Assembly: GCF_013378445.1 (NCBI RefSeq)
Contig: NZ_JABXYK010000012.1
Coordinates: forward strand, 62,001-126,000
Direction: 5' to 3'
Source of the DNA: Mycoplana rhizolycopersici
GTDB taxonomy: Bacteria > Pseudomonadota > Alphaproteobacteria > Rhizobiales > Rhizobiaceae
DNA length: 64,000 nucleotides
Positions 54,973 to 63,573 of the stretch are shown one piece after another. Each line of letters opens with the position of its first letter. Positions within the stretch are counted from its first letter, which is position 1. The translations under genes were made by a program, and so were the position numbers. The notes beneath the pieces are model-generated. The model was not told the origin of the DNA. It was given only the letters and a program-made list of their open reading frames with translations, and ran no database searches.

Positions 54973-56442
54973 TTACTTCCCGCTTCCGACCATGGAAGCC
55001 ACCACCTTGGCGGCGACCTTCAGGCGCTGGCGGACGACGGAACGGCCGAGGATGGCCATCGAATCGAAGAGCGGCAGCGAGCGCGACGAGCCGGACACGG
55101 CGACGAACAGCGGCGCCAGCACCACCTTGAGCTTCTTGCCCATGCGGTCGGCGATCGCGCGCAGTTCCGCCTCGATGGTTTCGACGTTCCATTCGAAGAT
55201 CTTTTCGAGATCCGGCTGGACCGTCTCGAGGATCTCCAGGATCTCTTCCGGCGTCGACTTCACCTTGGCGAAGGCCGATGGCTCCAGTCCGAGGTCGGAT
55301 TTCAGCAGGAAGCCGGCAAGGTCGGGCAGTTCGCCGAGCTTGGTAATGCGCGACTGGGAAAGCTTCAGGCCCTCCTTCAGGCGATCGTTCTCCATCGCCC
55401 AGGTCAGCACGCGCGCGGCAAATTCCTCTTCCGAGAGCTTCTCGCGGAGCCAGCGGCCGTTCAGCCAGTCGAGCTTCTGGATGTCGAAGATGGCACCCGA
55501 CTTCGACAGGTTGTCGGGATCGAACTTTTCCGACAGCTCCTGCATCGTCATCAGTTCCTCGCCTTCGGCGATCTGGATGAAGAACAGGCCGAGGAAGTTC
55601 ATCAGCGCTTCCGGCATGTAGCCGAGTGCGGAGTAGTAGGAGATCGAGGTCGGGTTCTTGCGTTTCGACAGCTTAGACTTGTCGGCGTTGCGCATCAGGG
55701 AAAGATGCATGAAGACGGGCTCGTCCCAGCCGAAATAGCGGTAGAGCAGGATGTGCTTCGGCACCGACGCCAGCCATTCCTCGCCGCGCGCCACATGGGT
55801 GATCTTCATCAGGTGGTCGTCGATGACGTTTGCCATGTGGTAGGTCGGCATGCCGTCGCCCTTGATCAGGACCTGCATGTCCACCGAATCCCAAGGGATC
55901 GAGACGTCGCCATAGACACCGTCTGTGAAGTCGCACGACCCCTCTGTCGGGATCTTCAGGCGGACGACCGAGTTTTCGCCCGCCGCCATCTTGGCGGTCA
56001 CTTCCTCGGCCGACAGGTGGAGGCAAAGGCCGTCATACTTCGGCTGCTTGCCCTCGGCACGCTGGGCGTTGCGCATCTGCTCAAGCCGCTCGGGCGTGCA
56101 GAAGCAGCGGAAGGCATGGCCCTTGTCCAGCAGTTGCTGCGCGTAGGGCTGGTACATGTCCTTGCGGTCGGACTGGCGATACGGGCCATAGGGGCCGCCG
56201 ATATCCGGACCTTCCGACCATTCCAGCCCGCACCATTTCAGCGCGTCCAGCACCTTGGTCTCAAACTCCGGCGTCGAGCGGGTCGCATCGGTGTCCTCGA
56301 TGCGCAGGATGAAGGTGCCATTGTGCTTCTTGGCGAAGAGGTAGTTGAACAGCGCGATATAGGCGGTGCCGACATGGGGTTCGCCGGTGGGGGAGGGTGC
56401 GATGCGGACGCGTACGGGGGCGTTCGTCGTGGAAGTGCTCAT
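54973..56442 (-). CDS. gltX: Glutamyl-tRNA synthetase
   Basis: This 489-residue class I synthetase has RIAPSPTGEPHVGTAYIALF (HIGH-type motif), RIEDTDATRSTPEFE and the KMSKS-type loop KLSKRKNPTSISYY. A C-terminal helical anticodon-binding domain fills about 330-489. It charges tRNA-Glu, and in alphaproteobacteria usually also tRNA-Gln for later amidation. Alphaproteobacteria often carry two GltX paralogues, so a second copy elsewhere is possible. It precedes lysS on the same strand. Confidence 0.95.
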   Translation of the reverse strand: MSTSTTNAPVRVRIAPSPTGEPHVGTAYIALFNYLFAKKHNGTFILRIEDTDATRSTPEFETKVLDALKWCGLEWSEGPDIGGPYGPYRQSDRKDMYQPYAQQLLDKGHAFRCFCTPERLEQMRNAQRAEGKQPKYDGLCLHLSAEEVTAKMAAGENSVVRLKIPTEGSCDFTDGVYGDVSIPWDSVDMQVLIKGDGMPTYHMANVIDDHLMKITHVARGEEWLASVPKHILLYRYFGWDEPVFMHLSLMRNADKSKLSKRKNPTSISYYSALGYMPEALMNFLGLFFIQIAEGEELMTMQELSEKFDPDNLSKSGAIFDIQKLDWLNGRWLREKLSEEEFAARVLTWAMENDRLKEGLKLSQSRITKLGELPDLAGFLLKSDLGLEPSAFAKVKSTPEEILEILETVQPDLEKIFEWNVETIEAELRAIADRMGKKLKVVLAPLFVAVSGSSRSLPLFDSMAILGRSVVRQRLKVAAKVVASMVGSGK

Positions 56443-56657
56443 GTTTTCGGCCCGGTCGAAATGCTGTGATGCCGTCCCGCGGAGGGATTTCCGCGTGATC
56501 GGCTCATGCTTTTAGGGAGGGAAAGCCCGGTTTTCCGCCGATTTTGCGGCCGGAATGAAGCTTTCCGTTTGGGCTGGGGTGAGACCACATTCGCCCCGGC
56601 GCGTCAAGGGGCGCACTCGCTTCGCCTCTGTTCCAGCCGTCAGGTACCGCGAGGCGC

Positions 56658-58430
56658 TTAGTTCACCGGCCAGACATAGAGCAGCGCCGGGACGCTGACG
56701 AGGACGATCATCAGGGACAGGGGCAGGCCCAGGCGCGGATAGTCGCTGAACCGGTAGCCGCCCGGCCCCATAACGAGGGTGTTGCACTGGTGCCCGATCG
56801 GGGTGAGGAAGTCGCAGCCGGCGCCGATCGCGACCGCCATCAGAAATGCTTCCGGCCGGTAGTCGAGGGCGGAGGCGAAGCTGACGGCGATCGGCGCCAT
56901 GACCAGAACCGTCGCGGCATTGTTCAGGAACGGCGTGACGGCCATCGCCGTCAGCAGGATCATCGCCAGCGCCCCGTAGGTCGGCAGGCCCGAGGCGACG
57001 CTGCCGAGCCAACCGGCGATCAGTTCGCTTCCTCCCGTCGAGCGCAGCGTATCGGCGACGGGGATGAGCGCTGCCAGCATGACGAGGATCGGCCCGTCGA
57101 CGGCGCGGTAGGCATCTGCCAGCGGGATGACGCGCAGCAAGAGCATGGCGACTGCGGCGGCGAAGAAGGCGGTGGCGACCGGGATCGCGCCGGTCGCGCT
57201 TGCGATCATTGCTGCGGCTAGCACGAGGAGCGGCACGTAGGCGCGCCTTTTGGTGCCGAGCAGGATCTGCCTTTGCGCCAGCGGCAGCAGGCCCAGTTCC
57301 TGCAGCGTTGACGGCAGCGTCTTCATGCCGCCCTGTACCATCAGCATGTCGCCGGGCGCGAGCGTCACCTCGCTCAGCCGCTCGGAAATGCGCTTTCCTT
57401 GCCGGTTCACGGCCAGCAGGTTGATGCCGTAGCTGTGAAACAGGGCAAGCCTGCGGGCGGAAAGGCCGGCAAGACGGGAATCCGTCGAGACCACCACTTC
57501 GACGGCGGCGATGTCCTCGCCTGCGGCGGGCGCCTGCTGCATAGGCTTGCCGGACAGCTTGAGGCCGGCGGCCTCCGTCACCTGGTCGAGCGCCGTCGGC
57601 GTTCCCTCGAGAAGAAGCGTGTCGCCCGCCTTGACCGTGATGTCGGGCAGCGGCGCCATGCGACGGCCGTCGCGAATGATCGCGGTCGCGGCGATGTCGC
57701 CATGGCCGGGCTTGAGCAACGCGTTCAACGATTTTCCGACTGCGCCGGAACCGTTCGTCACCGTTGCGTCGGACGAGTAGGTGCCGAGTTCGAGCGCCTC
57801 GTCCAGCGACGGGTTCTGATTGGTGCGCACCGGCACGAGCTTGTGAAGGGCGAGCAGGAAAAAGATGCCGGCCACCGTCAGGATGCCGCCGACCGGGGTG
57901 AAGTCGAACATGGTGAAGCTCTCGCCCGTAATCTCCTGTCGCATGCGGGAGACGACGATGTTCGGCGAGGTGCCGATCTGCGTCATCAGTCCGCCGAGCA
58001 GGGCAGCGAAGGCCATGGGCATCAGATAGCGCGAAACCGGCACTCCGGATCGGCGCGAGAACTGGAAGGCCATCGGCATCATGATGGCGAGCGCGCCGAT
58101 GTTCTTGATGAAGGCGGACATGACAGCGACGGCGACCAGCAAGAGCACCATCTGCGGCATGAAGGCGGACATGTTCGGGAAGAAGCGTTGGACTGCCCGG
58201 TTGATGATGCCCGATCGCGCCACGGCGGCGCTGACCACAAGAGCGCTGCCGACGATGATGACGATATCGTCGCTGAAGCCGGAAAACGCCTTGTCGAAGG
58301 GGACGATGCCGGCGGCGATGGCTATCAGCAGCGCAAGGCAGGCCACGACGTCGTAGCGCAGTCTGCCCCAGACGAACGCCGCCATCATCGCAAGAATGAT
58401 CGCGAACGACAAGATTTGCGGTGTCGACAT
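56658..58430 (-). CDS. SLC13/DASS-type permease with two TrkA-C (RCK_C) domains
   Basis: The 590-residue protein starts with hydrophobic helices (about 5-190, including SFAIILAMMAAFVWG). It has TQIGTSPNIVVSRMRQEITG, the signature asparagine-proline loop, then a cytoplasmic insert of two TrkA-C-like domains (about 215-375; TVKAGDTLLLEGTPTALDQV, VTLAPGDMLMVQGGMKTLP), then more helices with FLNNAATVLVMAPIAVSFAS and a second loop CDFLTPIGHQCNTLVMGPGG. This group transports dicarboxylates, sulfate or cations; the substrate is not evident. A perfect palindrome lies 62 bases upstream of the start. Confidence 0.9.
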   Translation of the reverse strand: MSTPQILSFAIILAMMAAFVWGRLRYDVVACLALLIAIAAGIVPFDKAFSGFSDDIVIIVGSALVVSAAVARSGIINRAVQRFFPNMSAFMPQMVLLLVAVAVMSAFIKNIGALAIMMPMAFQFSRRSGVPVSRYLMPMAFAALLGGLMTQIGTSPNIVVSRMRQEITGESFTMFDFTPVGGILTVAGIFFLLALHKLVPVRTNQNPSLDEALELGTYSSDATVTNGSGAVGKSLNALLKPGHGDIAATAIIRDGRRMAPLPDITVKAGDTLLLEGTPTALDQVTEAAGLKLSGKPMQQAPAAGEDIAAVEVVVSTDSRLAGLSARRLALFHSYGINLLAVNRQGKRISERLSEVTLAPGDMLMVQGGMKTLPSTLQELGLLPLAQRQILLGTKRRAYVPLLVLAAAMIASATGAIPVATAFFAAAVAMLLLRVIPLADAYRAVDGPILVMLAALIPVADTLRSTGGSELIAGWLGSVASGLPTYGALAMILLTAMAVTPFLNNAATVLVMAPIAVSFASALDYRPEAFLMAVAIGAGCDFLTPIGHQCNTLVMGPGGYRFSDYPRLGLPLSLMIVLVSVPALLYVWPVN

Positions 58431-58491
58431 TATGGCCCCCGGGCTTGCCGGCGCGGGGCGTCGGCGGGACAGGAATTCGCTTCGCTAGAAT

Positions 58492-58505
58492 TGGTTCCGG
58501 AACCA
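58492..58505. promoter_or_regulatory. Perfect palindrome upstream of the SLC13-type transporter gene
   Basis: TGGTTCCGGAACCA is a perfect 14-base palindrome without a loop, followed on the plus strand by TTTTT. It lies 62 bases before the transporter's start codon, so a dimeric repressor or activator site is more likely than a terminator. Confidence 0.5.
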
Positions 58506-58670
58506 TTTTTAGCGATGGTCATTGTGGTGTCAGGAGGCGTGGCCGTGTCAACCGGACACGACGGGCATGGAGAACACGGGAATTTTTCCGGTTTCTTCCT
58601 GTGGCCAACGAAACGGCAGTCGAGCTTCTTACCCGTTCGGCCTGCGCCTTCTGCTTCCCGTAGACTGAAA

Positions 58671-58696
58671 GGCCGGCGAGCATCGTCTCGCCGGCC
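58671..58696 (-). terminator. Intrinsic terminator downstream of terC
   Basis: GGCCGGCGAG (58671-58680) and CTCGCCGGCC (58687-58696) form a perfect 10-bp stem with loop CATCGT, 45 bases after the terC stop. On the minus strand TTTC follows. On the plus strand the hairpin is followed by ATTTTT, which is the stronger T run, although no plus-strand gene is seen upstream. Confidence 0.75.
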
Positions 58697-58740
58697 ATTT
58701 TTCCGTGCATTCGCATTTGCTGCGGCACGGCTCGTGGCCG

Positions 58741-59499
58741 TCAGTGCATACTGCGCTTTTCCGTCTTCGCTTTCAGCCTCGCATTGCGTGAAAGCGTGTT
58801 CAGGATTTCCACCAGTGCGGAGAACGCCATCGCCGCATAGATGTAGCCCTTGGGAACGTGGAAGCCCATGCCCTCGGCGATCAGCGTCGTGCCGATCATC
58901 AAGAGGAATGCCAGCGCCAGCATGACGATGGTCGGGTTCTTCTCGATGAAGTTCGCCAGCGGAGTGGCCGCGACCAGCATGACGGTGACTGCCACGACCA
59001 CGGCCACGACCATGATCGGCAGGTGCGGGGTCATGCCGACGGCGGTGATGATGCTGTCGACCGAGAATACGAGGTCCAGCAGCAGGATCTGGCCGATCGC
59101 AGCGCCGAAGGAGGCGTTTGCCGTCGAGGCGATGAAATCCTCGTCGTGGTCGGCCGGGTCGACGTTGTGATGGATTTCCTTCGTCGCCTTCCACACCAGG
59201 AAGAGGCCGCCGGCGATCAGGATCATGTCCTTCCATGAAAAGCCGTGCCCGAAGACCTCGAACACGGGCGTGGTGAGCCTGACGATCCAGGCGACGGTTC
59301 CGAGCAACGCCAGGCGCATGACGAGCGCAAGGCCGATGCCGACGCGGCGTGCGGTTTCGCGCTGGTCGGGGGGAAGCTTGTTGGTGAGGATGGAGATGAA
59401 GATCAGGTTGTCGATGCCAAGGACCACTTCCATGACGATCAGCGTCAAAAGGGCGATCCACGCTTCTGGGCTCTGCATCAGGGCCAGGATGCTATCCAT
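58741..59499 (-). CDS. TerC family membrane protein
   Basis: This 252-residue membrane protein has seven or so helices with acidic residues inside two of them: [20 protein letters not shown] and [20 protein letters not shown], the TerC signature. It starts at ATG 59499; an in-frame extension lacks similarity. TerC-type proteins are linked to tellurite resistance and, in better-studied bacteria, to manganese export and metalation of secreted enzymes. No ter partner genes are present, so a general metal role is more likely here. Confidence 0.9.
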   Translation of the reverse strand: MDSILALMQSPEAWIALLTLIVMEVVLGIDNLIFISILTNKLPPDQRETARRVGIGLALVMRLALLGTVAWIVRLTTPVFEVFGHGFSWKDMILIAGGLFLVWKATKEIHHNVDPADHDEDFIASTANASFGAAIGQILLLDLVFSVDSIITAVGMTPHLPIMVVAVVVAVTVMLVAATPLANFIEKNPTIVMLALAFLLMIGTTLIAEGMGFHVPKGYIYAAMAFSALVEILNTLSRNARLKAKTEKRSMH

Positions 59500-59684
59500 C
59501 CGGTATCTTCCTCTCGGGGTTCGGGCGTCGAATGACGTTGATATGTATGGAGAACCCGGGGGGTTGCAAGACGTCGGCCGGCGGACGGACGCAAATTCCA
59601 CATGAACGGTCAGTTCCGCGCGGGCGATCCGTTTGCGGACCTCGGACCGGTCGAGTGCGGCGGCGGCCGTTCGGCCGTCGAAGC

Positions 59685-60368
59685 CTATGCCCGCGCGCCG
59701 TGCCCATCATAGGCGGCAAGGAAGACACGGATGCCGCCATCGACGACACGCTCGATCTCCGATTGCGGCGGCGGCGCGTCCATCGTGCCGAAGAGGCGGT
59801 ATTTGAAAAAGCCGACGGTCGCGAGCTCGAGAAACTGCCGGGCCGCCAGTTCCGGGTCGTCGATCACGAGCGTCCCCTTGGCGACCTGGCGTTCGAGATA
59901 GCCCTTGAGGACCGAAACCGGGTTCATTGGCGTTGCGGACAGGAAGGTGCAGGCAAGGTTCGGCATGCGCTGGTTGACGGAAATGACCATCCGCATCGCC
60001 TTGATCGTGTATTCCGACGTCAGATGCGTGGCAAAGAGGATGCCGAAGCTGCGCAGCGCTTCCCGGACGGATACGTCCGCATCGAGCGCATGCCGGGCGG
60101 ATTCGGTGATCCGGTAGCGCTCGCGCTGGATTAGTTCGGCGAAGAGGTCTTCCTTATTCTCGAAGTAGACATAGATGGTGCCCTTCGAGACGCCGGCGGC
60201 ACGGGTGATATCGTTCATGCTCGCCGCGTCGAAGCCCTGTTCCATGAAAACGCGCTTGGCGCCGTCGAGAATTTGCTCACGCTTGACCGGGTCCTCCCCG
60301 GCGACGCGACGTCCGGCAGGCGGCGTAGCGCAATCCTCGTGACAAACTTTCGTTACGTCCGTTTCCAT
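59685..60368 (-). CDS. TetR family transcriptional repressor
   Basis: The 227-residue protein has an N-terminal helix-turn-helix [20 protein letters not shown] followed by NKEDLF, and a C-terminal ligand-binding helical domain of about 150 residues. [13 protein letters not shown] is taken as the start; the AGGAGG nearby is about 15 bases upstream, farther than usual. It is divergent from the emrAB-like pair, with twin operators in the shared promoter region, so it should repress both directions until a toxic ligand binds. Confidence 0.9.
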   Translation of the reverse strand: METDVTKVCHEDCATPPAGRRVAGEDPVKREQILDGAKRVFMEQGFDAASMNDITRAAGVSKGTIYVYFENKEDLFAELIQRERYRITESARHALDADVSVREALRSFGILFATHLTSEYTIKAMRMVISVNQRMPNLACTFLSATPMNPVSVLKGYLERQVAKGTLVIDDPELAARQFLELATVGFFKYRLFGTMDAPPPQSEIERVVDGGIRVFLAAYDGHGARA

Positions 60369-60402
60369 CGCGTTATCTATGAAGCCTCCTTGCTGCACTT
60401 TT

Positions 60403-60418
60403 CGAACCGCTCGGTTCG
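60403..60418. promoter_or_regulatory. TetR operator 1
   Basis: CGAACCGCTCGGTTCG is a perfect 16-base palindrome apart from its two central bases. It lies just downstream of the TetR gene's own promoter (minus-strand TTGACA at 60457-60452, 17 bases, CATATC at 60434-60429). Confidence 0.75.
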
Positions 60419-60426
60419 ATTTGATC

Positions 60427-60457
60427 TTGATATGAAGCAGAAATAGGACTATGTCAA
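60427..60457. promoter_or_regulatory. Overlapping divergent promoters of tetR and the emrAB-like operon
   Basis: Plus strand: TTGATA (60427-60432), 17 bases, TATGTC (60450-60455), leading to the HlyD gene. Minus strand: TTGACA (60457-60452), 17 bases, CATATC (60434-60429), leading to tetR. Each -35 overlaps or abuts the other's -10. Confidence 0.6.
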
Positions 60458-60460
60458 ATC

Positions 60461-60474
60461 GAACCGAACGGTTC
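60461..60474. promoter_or_regulatory. TetR operator 2
   Basis: GAACCGAACGGTTC is a palindrome with the same arms as operator 1. It lies immediately downstream of the plus-strand promoter. The region from CGGTTCGATTTGA (60412) to TCAAATCGAACCG (60454-60466) is a perfect 13-bp inverted repeat linking both operators. Confidence 0.75.
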
Positions 60475-60522
60475 AGTTCAATTCGATATTTGTTTCTTTC
60501 CCCAAAGCTGCCGGGTATTCCG

Positions 60523-61746
60523 ATGTCGGTCTCGAAGAGTTCCAGCAAAGCCAAAGTCCGCCCCGTCGACGATGATTTCGTCCCCGAGGCGGTAGACGTT
60601 CAGCCGGCCGCAGAAGCGCCGCAGCCGGCCAAGGCCGAGCCTGTGCCGCAGGCGCCCGCCGCACCTGAGGCCGCGCCGCCTGCCAAGTCCGGCGGCAAGC
60701 GCTTTGTCCTGCCGGTGCTGTTGCTTGCGCTGCTCGCCGGCGGTGCCGTCTATGGCTATGAATGGTGGACGAACGGCCGCTTCATGGTGTCGACCGACGA
60801 CGCCTATGTCCAGGGAGACATTGCGACGATCTCGCCGAAGGTGACGGGCTACGTTGCCAAGGTCAATGTGTCGGCCAACCAGCAGGTCAAGGCGGGCGAC
60901 GTGCTCGTGACGCTGGACGACGGCGACTATCGCAACGCGCTCGACCAGGCCAACGCGCAGATCGCGACCGCCAAGCTGTCGCTTGGCCGCATCGACGCGC
61001 AGATCGACGGCGCCAAGGCCTCGCTCACCCAGGCGGAAGCGCAGAGGGCCGCGCTTCAGGCGTCCGTTCGCGGCGCCGAGATCAACCAGGGCCGCGCCAG
61101 CACGCTGCAGTCGAAGTCGGTCGGAACGACCGCCGAACTTGACAGCGCCAATGTTGCGCTCGATCAGGCGAAGGCCAATCTGGCGGGCGGCGAGGCGACG
61201 ATCGTCTCAGCCAGGGCGAACATCGCGCTGCTGGAAGCCCAGTACAAGGAGACCGAGGGTACGATCCGTACGCTCGAACTGCAGCGCGACAAGGCCGCGC
61301 GCGACCTCGGCTTCACCGTCCTGAAGGCGCCTTATGACGGCGTCGTCGGCAACCGTTCCGTCCAGGTCGGCGATCTCGTTTCGCCCGGCCAGCGGCTGAT
61401 GGCGCTGGTGCCGACGCGCGAGCTCTACATCGACGCCAACTTCAAGGAGACGCAGATCGCGCACCTGGTTCCCGGTTCGAAGGTCAACGTCCACGTGGAC
61501 GCCTATGACGACCATCCGATCCAGGCGACCGTGGAGTCGATCGCGCCGGCCTCCGGCTCGGTGTTCTCGCTGCTGCCGCCGGAAAATGCGACCGGCAACT
61601 TCACCAAGATCATCCAGCGCGTGCCGGTGCGCATCGCGCTGCCGCAGGATGCGCTCGACAGCGGCCGCCTTCGGGCCGGCCTGAGCGTCGTCGTCGACGT
61701 CGATACCCGCACGGCTCCCGAGGCAGGCACCGTTGCGGCAAAGTGA
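60523..61746 (+). CDS. emrA: EmrA/HlyD-type membrane fusion protein
   Basis: The 407-residue protein from ATG 60523 has a Pro/Ala-rich cytoplasmic tail of about 60 residues, one membrane helix (FVLPVLLLALLAGGAVYGYE), the motif STDDAYVQGDIATISPKVTG, a long coiled-coil hairpin (about 130-260), then FTVLKAPYDGVVGNRSVQVG and VPVRIALPQD. It connects the inner-membrane pump encoded next to an outer-membrane channel. An in-frame start at 60451 falls within the promoter and operators and is unlikely. It is under the TetR repressor. Confidence 0.9.
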   Translation: MSVSKSSSKAKVRPVDDDFVPEAVDVQPAAEAPQPAKAEPVPQAPAAPEAAPPAKSGGKRFVLPVLLLALLAGGAVYGYEWWTNGRFMVSTDDAYVQGDIATISPKVTGYVAKVNVSANQQVKAGDVLVTLDDGDYRNALDQANAQIATAKLSLGRIDAQIDGAKASLTQAEAQRAALQASVRGAEINQGRASTLQSKSVGTTAELDSANVALDQAKANLAGGEATIVSARANIALLEAQYKETEGTIRTLELQRDKAARDLGFTVLKAPYDGVVGNRSVQVGDLVSPGQRLMALVPTRELYIDANFKETQIAHLVPGSKVNVHVDAYDDHPIQATVESIAPASGSVFSLLPPENATGNFTKIIQRVPVRIALPQDALDSGRLRAGLSVVVDVDTRTAPEAGTVAAK

Positions 61747-61778
61747 ATGCTGCGCGCCCGCTTGGGCGTGCAGCATTC
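61745..61778 (+). other. Intercistronic hairpin between emrA-like and emrB-like genes
   Basis: GAATGCTGC-G-CGCCC and GGGCG-T-GCAGCATTC pair into a 15-bp stem (one G-U) with loop GCTT. It starts inside the emrA stop codon. No T run follows, so an mRNA processing, stabilising or attenuating role is more likely than full termination. Confidence 0.6.
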
Positions 61779-61897
61779 TACCATCAGCCGCGCCGCCCAT
61801 CGGTCGCGCAGGTCGAAACTGAAGTGTTGAAAAGGCGCATCCGCCTCTTCGGCGCCCTTGCGGGTGCTGTAGCGATCATGCGCCAGCGGAGCATGGC

Positions 61898-63493
61898 ATG
61901 TCTGCCACCACCACACTACCGGGCAAGGGCGTAGCGGCAGCGGCCCCGGCAGCCGACACCATGGACCCGCGGAAGATGATCGCCTTCATCGCCATGGTGC
62001 TCGGCATGTTCATGGCGATCCTGGACATCCAGGTGGTGTCGGCGTCGCTTGCCGAAATCCAGGCGGGCCTCAGCGCCGGCTCGGACGAGATCGCCTGGGT
62101 CCAGACGGCCTATCTGATCGCGGAAGTGATCATGATCCCGCTGTCGGGCACGCTCGCCCGGATCGTCTCGACGCGCTACCTCTTCGCCTTTTCCGCTGCC
62201 GGCTTCACGCTTGCCAGCATCCTGTGCGCCACGGCAACGAACATCGAACAGATGATCGTCTACCGTGCCCTGCAGGGCTTCATCGGCGGCGGCATGATCC
62301 CGTCGGTGTTTGCCGCGGCGTTCACGATCTTCCCGCCCTCGAAGCGCAGCGTGGTGAACCCGATCATCGGCCTCATCGCAACGCTCGCCCCCACCATCGG
62401 CCCGACCGTCGGCGGCTATCTCAGCCATGCCTTTTCCTGGCACTGGCTGTTTCTGATCAACGTCATTCCCGGCATCATCGTGACCGTGGTCGCATGGAAC
62501 TTCATCGATTTCGACAAGCCCGAGATGTCGCTCTTGAAGAAGTTCGACTGGATGGGCCTGGCGGCGATGGCCGTGTTCCTGGGTTCGCTGGAATATGTGC
62601 TGGAGGAGGGCAACGCCAACGACTGGTTCAACGACGACCACATCGTCATGGGCGCCATCGCCTGCGCGATCGGGGCGGCGGTGTTCTTTTTCCGGGCCTT
62701 CCGGGTGGAATTCCCGGTGGTCGATCTCAGGGCGTTCGCCGACCGAAACTTCGCGTTCGGCTCGATGTTCTCCTTCATCATGGGCATAGGCCTCTACGGA
62801 CTGACCTATCTCTACCCGGTCTATCTCGGCCGCATTCGCGGCTACGATTCGCTGATGATCGGCGAGACGATGTTCGTTTCGGGGCTGGCGATGTTCTTCA
62901 CCGCGCCCGTCGCCGGCATCCTGTCCAACAAGCTCGATCCGCGCGTGATGATGTCGATCGGCTTCCTCTCCTTCGGCGCCGGCACCTACATCATGACCGG
63001 GCTGACCGCGGACTGGGATTTCTACGAACTGCTCATCCCGCAGATCCTGCGCGGTGTCGGCCTGATGCTCTGCATGGTTCCGATCAACAATATCGCGCTC
63101 GGTACCCTGCCGCCGGCCCGCGTGCGCAATGCGTCGGGCCTCTACAACCTGACCCGAAACCTCGGCGGCGCCGTTGGCCTTGCGATCATCAACCTGCTTT
63201 TGACGACGCGCCAGGACGTGCACTACATGCGCCTGCGCGAGCACGTCAACTGGGGCAATCCGGAAGCCGTTGAGCGGATGAGCGACATGGCGGCCAACTA
63301 CACTGCGCACGGGCTGGACGGCGCGACCGCAGCGATCAAGCAACTGGTCGGACTGGTGCAGCGCGAGGCGATGATCATGGCCTTCAGCGACGTGTTCATG
63401 TTCCTGACGGTGCTGTTTGCCGGCATGCTTTTCTGCGTGGTGCTGATCAAGAAACCACAGGCAAAGGCCGGCGGTGGCGGCGGCGGCCATTGA
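61898..63493 (+). CDS. emrB: DHA2 family MFS multidrug exporter (EmrB-like)
   Basis: The 531-residue protein has about 14 hydrophobic helices. Family motifs are visible: LGMFMAILDIQVVSASLAEI (motif D1), IAWVQTAYLIAEVIMIPLSG, and motif C LAPTIGPTVGGYLSHAFSWH. It exports hydrophobic toxicants in exchange for protons, working with the upstream adaptor. The Gly/His-rich tail (GGGGGGH) is unremarkable. It follows the adaptor after 151 bases containing the hairpin at 61745. It is homologous in role to the partial pump at the left edge but belongs to a more typical EmrB branch. Confidence 0.93.
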   Translation: MSATTTLPGKGVAAAAPAADTMDPRKMIAFIAMVLGMFMAILDIQVVSASLAEIQAGLSAGSDEIAWVQTAYLIAEVIMIPLSGTLARIVSTRYLFAFSAAGFTLASILCATATNIEQMIVYRALQGFIGGGMIPSVFAAAFTIFPPSKRSVVNPIIGLIATLAPTIGPTVGGYLSHAFSWHWLFLINVIPGIIVTVVAWNFIDFDKPEMSLLKKFDWMGLAAMAVFLGSLEYVLEEGNANDWFNDDHIVMGAIACAIGAAVFFFRAFRVEFPVVDLRAFADRNFAFGSMFSFIMGIGLYGLTYLYPVYLGRIRGYDSLMIGETMFVSGLAMFFTAPVAGILSNKLDPRVMMSIGFLSFGAGTYIMTGLTADWDFYELLIPQILRGVGLMLCMVPINNIALGTLPPARVRNASGLYNLTRNLGGAVGLAIINLLLTTRQDVHYMRLREHVNWGNPEAVERMSDMAANYTAHGLDGATAAIKQLVGLVQREAMIMAFSDVFMFLTVLFAGMLFCVVLIKKPQAKAGGGGGGH

Positions 63494-63497
63494 TGCT

Positions 63498-63528
63498 TGC
63501 CGGCGCGCGGGACTGTACCTGCGCGCGG
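63498..63528 (+). terminator. Weak terminator-like hairpin after the emrB-like gene
   Basis: GCC-GCGCGC and GCGCGC-GGC pair with a one-base bulge and a 12-base loop, starting 5 bases after the emrB stop. Only TTCGG follows, so efficiency is doubtful. Confidence 0.3.
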
Positions 63529-63573
63529 CTTCGGGTAGGATGCCTGCCGCGAGCATGACGATCCGGTGAAGGC

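Larger units (their letters stand above)
58431..58740. other. 310-base gap between the SLC13-type gene and terC
   Basis: No convincing gene is seen on either strand. It contains a 14-base palindrome (58492-58505) and a strong hairpin (58671-58696), described separately. Confidence 0.5.

Noticed and set aside
58421-58663. 80-codon plus-strand frame in the gap before terC
   Set aside because: No ribosome site at its start, no recognisable fold and an arginine-rich shadow-like composition; the plus-strand hairpin alone does not justify a protein.
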